A stretch of DNA of 64,000 nt from positions 140,481,259 through 140,545,258 of the forward strand of contig JAVMKO010000003.1 in the NCBI GenBank assembly GCA_032164245.1, given 5' to 3'. Made by a program: the position numbers and the translations under genes. Below are positions 34,490 to 45,600 of this stretch, one piece after another (position 1 is the first letter of the stretch; every line of letters begins with the position of its first letter). This DNA comes from Sternotherus odoratus. Lineage: Eukaryota; Chordata; Testudines; Kinosternidae. The notes under the pieces were generated by a model. The model was not told where the DNA came from, searched no databases, and was given only the letters and a program-made list of their open reading frames with translations.

Positions 34490-34898
34490 CACATCAAGAC
34501 TTATGAGGAGAAGCTGAGGGAACTGGAATTGTTAGTCTGCAGAAGAGAAGAATAACGGGGGATTTGAGGGAAACCCTGGAAGGGGGTTCCAAAGAGGATG
34601 GATCTAGACTGTTCTCAGTGGTACCTGATGACAGAACAAGGAGTAATGGTCTCAAGTTGGAGTGGGGGAGGTCTAGGTTAGATATTAGGGAAAACTTTTT
34701 CACTAGGAGGGTGGTGAAGCACTGGAATGTGTTACCTAGGGAAGTGGTGGAATCTCCTTCCTTAGAGGTTTTTAAGGTCAAGCTTGACAAACCCTGGGCC
34801 GGGATGACTTAGTTGGGGATTGGTCCTGCTTTGAGCAGGTGGTTGGACTAGATGACCTCCAGAGGTCCCTTCCAACCCTGATATTCTATGATTCTAAG
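34490..34898 (+). mobile_element. CR1 LINE 3' end including ORF2 C-terminus
   Basis: It covers the last part of CR1 ORF2 and the short 3' UTR, ending TTGGACTAGATGACCTCC, CCCTTCCAACCCTG and ATTCTATGATTCTAAG. The copy is 5'-truncated in ORF2. Confidence 0.92.
34564..34812 (+). pseudogene. CR1 ORF2 C-terminal fragment
   Basis: An 82-codon open stretch reads the conserved C-terminus of CR1 ORF2: [20 protein letters not shown], then a basic region, [19 protein letters not shown] and [12 protein letters not shown]. In the full protein this follows the endonuclease and reverse transcriptase domains and the reverse-transcription machinery copies CR1 RNA. Here only the C-terminus survives, so it is inactive. 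Upstream codons (34494-34563) also resemble ORF2 ([10 protein letters not shown]) but are interrupted. The listed start is arbitrary. Confidence 0.85.
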
Positions 34899-36358
34899 AG
34901 ATTCTTTACGTCTGACTGGAGTAACAGCCCTTTCCTCAGTATCAGGCCATGCTTTGGAAATGCCTCATATTTCACTTTCAAACAGCTAACTGGCAGTGCA
35001 CTCTCTCTGACACAAGCTAGTGGCCCCACAAAATTAACCCTAATCTAGTCTGAACTCATTTGCTCTTTGTATTTGCAGTCACTTCCATGCACAGATTTGT
35101 GTTTACAGCATATCTGGCTATATTTGAAATTAGTAGTAAAGAAAAACAAATCAGAAAAAAATGGTACTATATTTATATAGGCATTAGATTTATTGTCATT
35201 TGTTTAAAAGGTGAATGAAAAACTGGCCTAGAAGTGATCCCTGAAGCAACCCCATTGCTTACTTCTCTCTGCCTTGAGCTGCTTTATTTTAGTGACACCT
35301 TCCATTTCCTGTTTTACAACAGTTTTTGTTTCCAAAACAAAGGAAAGTATCACTGCAATTCTGCTCCTGGGCCACAAAAACCAAAATTGTTTATTGCTTC
35401 CAAGCCTGAGTAGGTCTGTTTGACAAGCTATAAATAAACCCTTACCTTTAACAGTGAAATAAACATAACTCAATAAATCAATCAATACCAACCTAATCTA
35501 ACAGCTTCTAAGGAGCAGAACAGTTTCCACTTTTGTTGTACCAATTTGGAATGAATTTGCTTAGCCCTGCATTAGAGTAGTTGCTTCCTGAATCCTTTGT
35601 ATCTTAAAAGACATGCAAATGGTGAAAAGGCATGGAAGCTAAGACATATGGCTTATTTACATTGTGATAGCCCAAACCCTGGGGGGGGGGGTAGAGCAAA
35701 CAGCCAATCAGATTAGAGAAAAACATGTCCAAAGTTCAGGTAAGTAGAAGTTCAGCCAGCCCAGCCAGTCTATTGCATCCAGATCCGTATAGGTCAGAGA
35801 GCTGGAGGGAAGCTCTGCCCCTTGCCTTGCCACTGTTGCTCCCAAGTCCCCAGGGATAGTTTGAGTCCCAGGGGGTGATGTGCTCTGCTTCCTCCAGCCC
35901 ACATGGTGGTTGCTGGGGCCTCTGCAATGGGGGTTGCCACAGAAAAGTTAACCCGCACTAGAGTCTAGGGGGGCTAGGAGACAGCCTTGTTTATAGCCCT
36001 TGACAACATTTTGCACTGCCAGTAAGTTTGGGGTGTTTTCATTCTGTTTGCCTGATTAGATTCAAGATTTAGGCTTTGTTTACTCTGGCTTTTGACCCAG
36101 TGTAGAAGAAGATTTTAAATTTAGCTAAACAGCTACACTGGTTTCTCACACCAATTAGCCAATATGTCTCTCATGATTTTAAAACGTGGTTCTAGCACAA
36201 TTCAGTCCAATCTACATTGGCTGATCAATTGATGTTAGAAAGTTATTAACATAGAGCCATGTTGAAAAATGGATCCTTAACTTGGAAGGAGACACAAAAG
36301 CATAAGTCAAAACTTTCAAATGTGATGCCAAACATTAGATAACTTATATCCACACTGA
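34899..36358. other. no gene seen
   Basis: A G-run near 35681-35690 and a moderately GC-rich patch at 35740-35930 without gene features. 36070-36240 has weak MITE-like words. Confidence 0.45.
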
Positions 36359-36595
36359 GGGCTTGTCTACTGTTGAAATGCAGCGCTTCAGTGTGTAGAC
36401 ATTGATTACAATGACGGGAGAAGTTCTCCCATCACTGTAGTTAATGCACCTCCTCAAGAATTCTTCCATCATCTTGCACCATTTACACACCATCAGTTAG
36501 ATCAGCTTAACTCGGTCACTCAGAAGTGTGGATTTTTCACACCCTTGAGTGACACAGGCTGGATCAACTAAACTTTTGAAGGTAGGCCTGGCTTT
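36359..36595 (+). mobile_element. MITE, CTTGTCTAC / GCAGCGCTTCAG family
   Basis: GGGCTTGTCTACTGTTG at the left, GCAGCGCTTCAGTGTGTAGAC and TGACGGGAGAAGTTCTCCCATC inside, GTGTGGATTTTTCACACCC and GAAGGTAGGCCTGGCTT at the right. Same family as 9881 and 45172. No ORF. Confidence 0.72.
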
Positions 36596-37633
36596 AGGAA
36601 TGTTGGCCACAATTAATACTTATGGCTATTAAAGAACGCTTTTTAGTAATAGGTGGAGTTTTTTGGCCAAATTCTAACTCTAGTACATTCTGCCCAGTGA
36701 AACAACTCCTAAATACCGGAGAGCCAGACCATCAGCTGGCGCAGACCAGCATACCTCCATTCACTTCAGTGGACCTTATACTCCTCGTAACTGGTTCTGT
36801 TGTGAGATTTGTGCCCATTGCAACAGGGTTGCTCAGCAAGTCAGTAAGTGTAAAGGCTACATGCCATCCTTGCCAGTGGTCTATCTGACAACCCTACTTC
36901 TAACAATCAGACTGTACCACTTGCTGCATAACTGAATCGCTCATTGTGCCTGAGTAACCAGACTAGTCACTCTTCCTTCTTTCCCATATGGAAGATTCAC
37001 CATTTCAGGACCAGGTGATCCCTCCCCTCTGTATATTATTACATTCTCTGTGCTCATTCACTCCTGGCCTATAGTAGAATTATTTTCTTAAAATTACTCA
37101 CCAGTGGCAGCAATGGTGGCAGGTCGCCATGGTGACTAGTATGTTACTCACCGCAACCTCACTCAAGGTAGTTAAAGTGTTGGTCAAAACATTGATACCT
37201 GATCAATGCTAGTATCACCAGCACTACAAATGCTTGGTGGAGCTCTGCTCGTGGAAAATATTAGGAAAGCAAATATAGCATAGGCAAGGCCTCTGTGACT
37301 GCAAATAAGGGTGCCATATCAACGGTGGAGGCACAGGTCATTGTGGCCATGTTCATGCTCAGAAAAGGCCAACCTCCAAATATAGGGAGGTGGAAAAAAG
37401 CCTCCAAAATGTCTCATGGTTCCACTTATGGTTTAAAAGAAAGTTACCCCTGAATTCTGTACCCACCTTCACCAGTAAACATGGCAGTTCCCATCAATCA
37501 AAATGGTTATTATAGAACAAGTGGCATTCTCCAGCTGTTCCCTCTTATTCAAGCTGAGCTTTAACCAGATGCCTTGCAGCCCACCAGTGATCTTAGTCAG
37601 ACAATGACATAGCAGCAAACCAAATAGCTATTA
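36596..37633. other. no gene seen
   Basis: An 88-codon frame at 36622-36888 shows no recognisable motif. The rest is spacer. Confidence 0.45.
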
Positions 37634-38107
37634 CAGTAAAACCTCGATTTAACGGACTAATTCGGGCGAGGGGGTGTCCGTTAAATCAAAAAGTCCGTTA
37701 TTTAATAAAAAAAAACAACGAGCTGTCGGAGCAGCAGCCCGCCCGCCACAGGGTCGGGGCGGCAGCCGGGAGCTGGCAGCCAGCCTGCCCGGGTCCCGGC
37801 TGCTGGGAGCCGGGCGGCAGCCGGGAGCTGGCAGCCAGCCCGCCTGCTGGTGGGACCCGGGCGGGAGCCGGCGGGACCCGGGCGGGAGCCAGCAGCCAGC
37901 CTGCCCACTGGCGGGACCCGGGCGGGAGCCGGGAGCCAGCTTGCCCGCTGGCAGGACTGGGGCAGCAGCCGGGAGCCAGCAGACTGCCGCCAGCGAAGGG
38001 GACCAGGGCCGCAGCAGGAAGGGGTCACAGTCTGATATGGATCAGAAATTTTGTCCGTTGCATCCGAAGTCCGTTAAATCGAGGTCCGTTAAATCGAGGT
38101 TTTACTG
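37634..38107. mobile_element. Tigger/pogo-like non-autonomous element
   Basis: The TIRs are CAGTAAAACCTCGATTTAACGG and CCGTTAAATCGAGGTTTTACTG, a perfect 22-bp pair, with TA on both sides (37632-37633, 38108-38109). Subterminal TCCGTTAAATC words are repeated. The interior (37725-38030) is an array of CGGGACCCGGGCGGGAGCC units. No transposase is present. The 154-codon frame at 37674-38138 is a reading of the array that runs past the element end. Confidence 0.92.
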
Positions 38108-38141
38108 TATTTTTTATTTGCATTACCGGACCAGCTAGAGG

Positions 38142-38804
38142 CAGAGGTGAAAGTAAGCCATACGGTCTGGTACGGCGTACCGGCAAGACCCAGTGTGTTG
38201 TACCGGACTGGCTTCCCCAGGCAGCAATTTAAAGGGCCTGGAGCTCCCGGCAGCAGCTGGAACCACAAGCCCTTTAAATTGCTGCCAGAGCCCCGGAGGG
38301 TAGCAGAGGTGGCCGGGAGCCCCAGGGCTGGCTCCATCAGCGATTTAAAGGGCCCAGGACTCTGCTGCAGTAGCGGCAGCTGGGAGACCCGGGCCCTTTA
38401 AATCACTGCCAGAGCCCCACCGCCGCTACCCCAGGGCTCCGGCAGTGGGGTAGAAGTGGCGTCCGAGGACTCCAGTGGTGATTTAAAGGGCCAGGGGCTC
38501 CCGGCTGCCCCCACCTGCAGTGGAGCCCCTGGCCCTATAAATTGCCAAAGGAGTCCCGGGGGCTCCCAGTTGCCACCGCCTAGGGCTCCGGTAGCGGGAC
38601 TCAGGCAGTGATGTAAAGCACCCAGGGCTCCCAGCGTTCTCTACCGCAGCTGGAGCACTGGGCCCTTTAAATCTCGATCTAAAGTGCCCGGTTTCTAAAG
38701 GGCCTGCCTCTTCCAATTCAGGCACCGCCTCTTCCGGTCGAGGTCCTGTCCCCTGCTCAGGACTCTGGAGTACAGGTAAGTCCTTTAAGTTACTTTCACC
38801 CCTG
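38142..38804. mobile_element. non-autonomous hAT
   Basis: The left end CAGAGGTGAAAGTAA and right end TTACTTTCACCCCTG form a TIR. The TSDs are GCTAGAGG (38134-38141) and GGTAGAGG (38805-38812), with one mismatch. Inside, ATTTAAAGGGCC and GGCCCTTTAAAT alternate between GC-rich blocks, giving several nested inverted repeats. It lies 34 bp from the Tigger element. Confidence 0.9.
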
Positions 38805-38829
38805 GGTAGAGGCCTCAACTGAGATCAGA

Positions 38830-39850
38830 GCTTCCCGATTTAGCGCTACAGGTGTTGCGCTAGAGGGTGTCCAGATTGAAGCCCTCTAGCAGCAGAGAGC
38901 AAACACATTTGTCCCGCTTTTGGCGGCAGAAGCAGTTGCGGGATAGGGCAGGTATCCCAGCATTCAGCTGGGTGCAACCCTCTTTGCAAAGGAGTGGGGT
39001 GAGGGGGGACTGGGAAGGGAGGGAACTTCTGGCTGTCAGTTTCATTTCCAAAACTGACAGGCTCTGCACCTCCCTTCCCTAACCATTTATTTGGGGGGGT
39101 TTCAGCGGCGGGGACCGGGGCAGGGGCTGGGAGCACCTCCGGGCTGCCGCCCGCCGTGGCAGGGACCCGGCAGCCCTGCCCGCAGCAGCGGGGACCCAGG
39201 ACAGGGGCTGTGAGCGCCTCCGGGCTGCCGCCCGCCGTGGCAGGGACCCGGCAGCCCTGCCCGCAGCGGCGGGGACTGGGGCAGGGGCTGTGAGCGCCTC
39301 CGGGCTGCAGCCCACAGCGGCAGGGGACCCGGCAGCCCTGCCTGCAGCGGCGGGGACCGGGGTAGGGGCTGGGAGCACCTCCGGGCTGCTGCCCGCCATG
39401 GCGGGGACCCGGCAGCCCTGCCCGCAGTGGCGGGGACCCGGGACAGCGGCGGGGACCCGGCAGCCCTGCCGCCCACAGTGGCAGGGGAACCGGCAGCCCT
39501 GCCGCAGCAGCGGCCCGGTTTCCAAATTTGATATGACTATGGGGGAGGGTTCTGACATGAGGTCACCTGAGGACGGGACAGAAGAGTTTTAAATGATGGC
39601 CAGAGAGGATGCAACGGGGATTCTGGGCCAGGATGCTGGAGGCTGGAGGCTCACTATAACGCAAGGGGAGTACACATTGCATCCCTTGCGTTAAAATAGC
39701 AGTGCTGAAAGCTTTATTCCTCTCGTTTTGAGGTATACCACTACCGCTTTAAAAGGTCAGTAAAAGCGGAAAAAGTGCCTTGGGATTGTGTACTGGCAGT
39801 GCTATTGTAGCGCTAAAGAGGGGTTTTAGCGCTAAAACAGCCCCAGTCTA
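38830..39850. mobile_element. probable Harbinger-like MITE with minisatellite interior
   Basis: The left side has GATTTAGCGCTACAGGTG. The right side has TTGTAGCGCTAAAGAGG and a perfect palindrome GTTTTAGCGCTAAAAC (39826-39841). The shared inverted word TGTAGCGCTAAA suggests one element. The interior holds the 39105-39520 array. AGCGCTA words also mark the ends of the Harbinger at 55.9-59.9 kb. No TSD was identified, so borders and family are tentative. Confidence 0.45.
39105..39520. repeat. minisatellite, about 81-bp GC-rich unit
   Basis: CAGGGGCTG or TAGGGGCTG starts at 39121, 39202, 39282 and 39363, a period of about 80-81 bp. Each unit also has GCGCCTCCGGGCTGC and GGGACCCGGCAGCCCTGCC. The 100-159-codon frames here are readings of the repeat. 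Confidence 0.92.
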
Positions 39851-40334
39851 ACCTCACTCTCAAACTGGACATGACAGACACAGGGCTGGGGCAAGGAATG
39901 AGCAGGATGAACAGAGTGATGGTTTGTAAATGGCATGGTAATGCCACTATTTCTTAAAAGAATTGGTAGTTTGAGGCTTTTATATACACATTCTGGGCAG
40001 GTTTCTCTTTATGATACATGCGATTATACACATAAAATGTATTCTATGGCAAGGTGGGAGAGAAGTGAAGTCAGGAAAGGTAAAATAAAAGGAAAACAAA
40101 AGGCAGAGGGGGTAGGAAAAATGGAAAGAGGATGGAGCTGTTTGAAGGCAGCTGGAGTGAAATGCAAGTGAGGAGATGGCAAGGGGAACAAAGGGGTTGA
40201 AGCAAATAGCCAGGCAGCAGAGGGGAAAGAATATTCAATGGAAATGTTATTTAAAACTTCATAGATATGGTCAAGTCTTGAGTCTCTCTGAGAAGACCCT
40301 CAACAGCTGGAATGGCAGGTAGTATGGTCTAGAA
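39851..40334. other. no gene seen
   Basis: A 78-codon lysine-rich frame (39935-40171) is probably chance. The sequence is purine-rich near 40060-40240. Confidence 0.5.
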
Positions 40335-40787
40335 CAGCAGTCGCCAACTGGTGGTCCGCGGACCACTGATGGTCCGCGAGAAAATTTTAGTGGTCCGCAG
40401 TGCCGGGCTCCCTCACGGCCACCGCGCCGGGCAGGCAAGAGGCTGCGGGCGCCTGTCCCGCCCCATCCCCGGCGGCCAGCAACCGCTGACTCGCTCTTGC
40501 CGTGCCGCGGGGCTGCGGTGCCTCCCCACTCGAGCCGGGGCTGGGCGCACGGGAGCAGCGGGCAGCCGCACTTGGGCTGGGCGAGCGCTGCTGGAGGTGG
40601 CCGCTTGCCGGCTACTGCAATTTGCGACGCAGGGAAGCGGGTAAATGGGCTGGGGAGGGAGAGGGGAGACATATGTCCGCAGACCACCGGTCTTTGTACC
40701 TTTTTTAAAAAAATCATGTTAGTGGTCCGCGGGATTCAAAATTTTGACTTTAGTGGTCCATGAGGTCCAAAAGGTTGGCGACCACTG
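40335..40787. mobile_element. non-autonomous hAT with CpG-rich interior
   Basis: The ends are CAGCAGTCGCCAAC and GTTGGCGACCACTG (two mismatches in 14), with a perfect 8-bp TSD GTCTAGAA (40327-40334 and 40788-40795). Subterminal TGGTCCGCGG words recur at both ends. The interior 40400-40660 is CpG-rich and non-repetitive, with a donor-like GCGGGTAAATGG near 40637. The 148-codon minus frame is not a recognised protein. Confidence 0.92.
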
Positions 40788-40869
40788 GTCTAGAACAGGT
40801 CCCCAGGAGTCAGGAGACAGCTTCTCCACGATTGTCACCCCCTTGCACTTTGAGATCCCACAGAGGTAG

Positions 40870-40970
40870 CAGGACCTAGTGGATTAACCATGGGGCTGGG
40901 AGTCAGGATCCTCCCAATTTTGCATGACTCACTATGTGGCCTTAAATCACTTACATGTGACCAGTAAATG
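40870..40970 (+). mobile_element. MIR-type SINE fragment
   Basis: GGACCTAGTGGATTAACCATGG and GGGAGTCAGGATCCTCCC followed by TCACTATGTGGCC represent the head and core of a MIR copy. Confidence 0.65.
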
Positions 40971-41529
40971 GTGGTGGGGGTGGAATGTTTGTGCCCTTTT
41001 TGCTTCCATATGATGTAGAAAAGCAGATTGAAATTGGTAGGGGCAGTGGTTATTATTTGGAAAGGGCTTTTGCTGCTTGTTTTCATAGGCGGTGTTCATG
41101 GAGGATTGGAGAGCTAAGTGGCGTTACAACAGCACAAGAGACTGAACCCAAGCAATGCAGTCAGGAGGGATTTTCAGCCAGTAAAGAATGAAGGAAGTAA
41201 AGGATGTTTGCTTTTCAACCCCTATTTTATGCCAGCGTCTGACAAACTCTTGGTGGAAAGCTTCCTTTAAGGAAGACTTAAGATAATAAATCAACTTGTT
41301 AAAGCAGAAGGAAAAAAGACAAACAGGCATTTTTTATTTTTCTTTGCAGTTCCCCTTTGTTTTTGGTGGGTGAAATTCAACCAGTGGAGAGGTGTAAAAA
41401 ATACCTACACAACTTTTGCAGGGGCTAGCAGAAGATCTACCGTATGTGTCACTTTGTGGTGGCCTTTTATGGAGTGGTATTTTTCACCCATTGTACTTCC
41501 CCCACCCCCACCCCCCATATCTGTAAAGT

Positions 41530-41620
41530 GTAGATAATGATACTCCCCTGGCGGACTGGGGAATACGAGTTAACATCCGAATTGTGGTTTGGAAATGTAC
41601 AGCACTATATAAGCATTTCA
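41530..41620 (+). mobile_element. MIR-type SINE tail fragment
   Basis: TAGATAATGATACTCCCC and GAAATGTACAGCACTATATAAGC represent the tail of a MIR copy. Confidence 0.6.
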
Positions 41621-44600
41621 CAGTGTTATCCTATCCCTGACAGACAGACTTGTAAGTCTTGTGTCAGCTTTTAGGAACTGAAATTCAGGATGGCCAGTAC
41701 AAAAGGATGAATCAGAGAGGACCATAAAATACAATTGGATCATAAAATAAAATTGGATCTTCTAATAACTTTTTTTCCCCCAGTGCTACATACATATTGA
41801 GCAAGAGGAGCTCTTACTTTACATTTATGCATGATACAGAGCACAATGGACAAGTAATAGCAGCTAATTTCCACTGAACCATTTCACACATAGCTCTGGA
41901 TTCAAACCCAGATACCTTGCTTCCACCTTCCCCGCCCCCTCAAGCCCAGAGACAATTTAAAACAGCCCTAACATCCCTGGTTATCTTCAAAATCCTCATT
42001 GTTGTGTTTAAAGAGCATCTTTTCCTAGAATAGCCTCTTTCTGATAAACAATTCCTTGGGCTTTTCAGCCAAACAACAACTTTAGTCCTTATCACAAGTG
42101 GCCCAGCAACAGAAAGTGTGAGGGGGAGGGACAGACAGTGGTCAGTTTTAGCTGAAAATGAGTTCATTGTCAATTGCAATTGAGACTTAGGTTTGTAAAG
42201 TATTGGTTTTGGAATGCGGAGGTGAAGTAGTTAAAAGCAGTTTACATCTCACCCATAAATAAAGGAATGTCTATTCAGATTTTAAAAGTACGTCAATGTC
42301 TCAGGTAATGGGGACATTAGCATTTGTATACAAAAGTACTTTGTATAAGTACTTCAGATATACTGGAACCAAAATACATATTAATGCACCTTTGGATAAA
42401 AATGTTTCATTTTCAAGCAAAACAGTGCCACGGATCCCAGTTAAAAAGAAAAAAACTTCCTGCCACTGCTGAAGAAATTTAAAATGCATCTTGAAAAAAC
42501 ATGAGCTGAGGTTTAATTTGGAGGCAACCTATCATCTGTTTGGACCACATGATTTTCTGCCTTTCACACAGTTTGTATGAAACGAATGTACATGCTAGAA
42601 GCTATTAGTGTTCAAAAGTTTTATATAAGAGAATTTAAACAATCATTTACACATTTATGCAATTTCTGAAACATTTGAATTCTTTACAATAAAATATAAC
42701 TGAATTCTTTACAATGAAAAAATAATGACTTTACTTGGCTTGACTATAGACTTTCTTTTGAATGGCTGGCTATGTTCCCACAAAATCGTTTTACCTTTTT
42801 ATTTCCTCTGTTACTTGAATGTCATTTGAATGATCAGACACAGCTGAATGCACTGTGGAATCTACCCCAGTGAGAAGTTAGTTTTGGGTGCAACTTTGGA
42901 CCAAGCTACTCTAAAAGAGGCCATTTAAGATTTTATTCCAATAAACAGTATTCTTGAAACAAGCCCTGTGGCTAATTTTACTAACTCAGCAGCAGAGTCT
43001 GTGTGAACAAGAAAATAGAAAAAAATAAAAAAAGTTGAAACACAAGACTACCACATAAAGTGAGAGGCAAAATACAATAAAATACTAATTATATTCATTT
43101 CAGACAAAAGTCGTATTGAAATTTTAAATATCTCTTTGCAACATTAGTAAATCTATGAAATTGAACTATATAGCCAAACAATATTTATATTTTATTTTAT
43201 TTTTACTTTTAAAAAAATACACCAAAGCACATCTGCCAATGTCAACTTTGTTCCAAAATGTTTGCTGAAAAGCCATAAGTGGCCCAAACAACAAGAACTT
43301 CAAACATCCGTAGCAATGTGTGGTGTTTTGCCTGCTTGATACAACACAATGCTATCTCTTGGCAGGGTTAACTGACAGCATACCCTTTCTGTGAGAGGGG
43401 CCTTGGCCCATACAGACTAGACCTAGGATAAAGCTGTTGAATTCTGAAAATACCACAGGTCCATGCCATGTGGTTTCTAGGTTTCCCACAGCTCGAGCAT
43501 CTGGGCAGCGTTTACCATGGCATTCCGTAAACACAGGCAACAAAGTGCCCACATAAACTGCTTTCCTCTGTTCCTGTTGTAATCAGATAGAGTGGCCAAA
43601 TGTAAGCCTGTGGAAGAAAGCACTGGAAGTAGTTAAGAAGTGTTTATAGCACAGTATGTGATAGATAAGGTGACAGGACGCTTTTCAAGAGTCAGAAAAC
43701 AAATAATGTCTTGAGAAAATGAGTGTGGCGCATGTAGGAAGGATTTGTACCAGTGTCAATAGAGAGTGATATCAAAATTGGAATTGTAGCAGCTAATCTG
43801 GACTTCCTCCAGAAAATTGGACAATTTAATCTTCATTAGATTTGTGTGGAAAAGAAATAATTAGAAAGGCTCCATATGTTCAATAGCACAAAATTCTTGT
43901 TTTACAAAAGACCTGGCAAACCACACAGGGTAAAATCCTACCCTGATTTTACTACGTGAGTAGAATCAGAGTGAAACAGCAAACTACAAAAAATGCTGAA
44001 ACACAAAATGTCAGACCCACCGTTGACTTCTATACAGCCAGTATTTCCTCCCAAGATCTTAACAGGTCATCTCCTAAACTTTCCAGACTATGCCACTACT
44101 ATTTAAATTAGTACCATCGGAGACCACATGCATTTAGATCATAGAGTGAGAAGATTTACATTCAAATCTTTCTTCAATACAGTTTATAGTAAGGAACAGA
44201 TGTTGATTGTAAAATGACAGGCTTCCTCATGCTTTGCAGCAGATTGTGACTAATTTAAAATATTTCCTTACTCATCCTTAGTAAAGCAATGCACTAGTAT
44301 TCATTATACTTTCTCCTGTTCACACAAGGTATAATGTTAATAAACGCTTCTTAGCAAAGGTTCACAATAGTAGGGACCACATTGTGCTGCATTTTTAAGG
44401 ACCCTCAGCCCTTCCATTCATGGTCATATACCATCCCTGTGACAATTACAGCAATTGCTGAGGTAGAAGAGTAAAGGATTTAATATGCCGTGGCTGCCTT
44501 TTGGGGCAGGTTAGCAGTCAGTTATAAGGAGGAACAGTCAATTCTCTACAGCTCGCTGCCAAGTACTCTGTGAAACGCAGTATGAGCCATCTTCTTTACA

Positions 44601-45171
44601 GTTCACATAACATTCAAAGACTTTATATGAGATTCCAGCTGGTAGCAGCAGAAGCAGCTAAAGCAAGGATGACTGCTACCTTTGGCCCCATCTTATCCCA
44701 GCCCCCTTAGAGATAAGGCTACCCCTTTTAAAGAGCATCCCCAAAACTGGACCCAGAACAGTGCCGGGGAGATTCGGGGGACACTCCCCCTTCCCTAGCT
44801 ATATGGCCTTGGAATAAAACTGTGGAGAGCAGCCAGCCATCAGTCCAAAGTCAGGACCTTCAGGCATTCTGAGAACTCTTTAGAGTTTTGACTAGGCTCT
44901 CTCTGCCCATGCTGGCCAGTTCTTCCTCCCCCCTCATAGTCTCTTCACCTCAGCTCCCCTCCACTCTTGTCCCTTTTATTCTCTTCTCTCCTTCTCTGTC
45001 TAACTCGCCCCCTTCCCTTTTCTTCCCATTTAGCTGATCCCTCCTAAAAGAACCTACGCCTACCCACTCCCCCAAATGTGGCAACAACATGATATTTGCT
45101 GCTATCATATTGTTCACTCTGTGTGTGTGTTCTACCCCTTCCCCCACCCTGTGTCTGTCTTGTCTATTTGG
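41621..45171. other. no gene seen; mostly unique AT-rich DNA
   Basis: This is 3.5 kb with no recognised gene. Possible faint MIR remnant at 41860-41915 and palindromic-repeat remnant at 43930-43980. Open frames stay under 80 codons except by chance. Confidence 0.5.
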
Positions 45172-45478
45172 GCCAGATCTACATTGCAATCCCTACAGCA
45201 GCATAACTATGGTGCTGTAGCCAAGCCACCATACCCCTGTTGTGTAGATGCAACTATAGTGACAGAAAATATGGCAAAAGAAGGGATTGTGTGTTGCTAT
45301 AGGAACTTCACCTCTTCAAGTGACAGTTGCTAGGTCAACAGAAGCATTCTTCCATCGATATAGCTATGTCTTCATCATGGGTTAATTGGGATAGCCACAG
45401 CACTCCGGGGTATGGATTTTTCACACCCTGAGCACCATAGCTAGATAGACCTCAGTTTTAAGAGTAGACTGTGCCTTA
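45172..45478 (+). mobile_element. MITE, TCTACA / GTGTGGATTTTTCACACC family
   Basis: GGGCCAGATCTACATTGC at the left; GCAGCATAACTATGGTGCTG and GGTATGGATTTTTCACACCC inside; AGTAGACTGTGCCTTAG at the right. Same family as 36359. No ORF of note. Confidence 0.68.
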
Positions 45479-45600
45479 GATTGGGAGATCTTTGGGGCAG
45501 AGACCATCTGCTACTCTGTGTTTGTACAGTGCCAAGTACAATGGGGCCCCATTCTTGGTTGGCCTGAGGCCCTACTGTAATAAATGTAATTAACAATAAT
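45479..45600 (+). mobile_element. L2-like SINE tail
   Basis: TTTGGGGCAGAGACCATCTG, TACAGTGCCAAGTACAATGG and GGTTGGCCTGAGGCCCTAC match the tail of the 22143 SINE. It directly abuts the MITE. Confidence 0.75.

Noticed and set aside
37674..38138. 154-codon plus frame and 108-codon minus frame
   Set aside because: They are inside the array of the Tigger-like element and cross its terminus; no family motif.
39079..39592. 100-159-codon frames
   Set aside because: They are translations of an 81-bp minisatellite on both strands.
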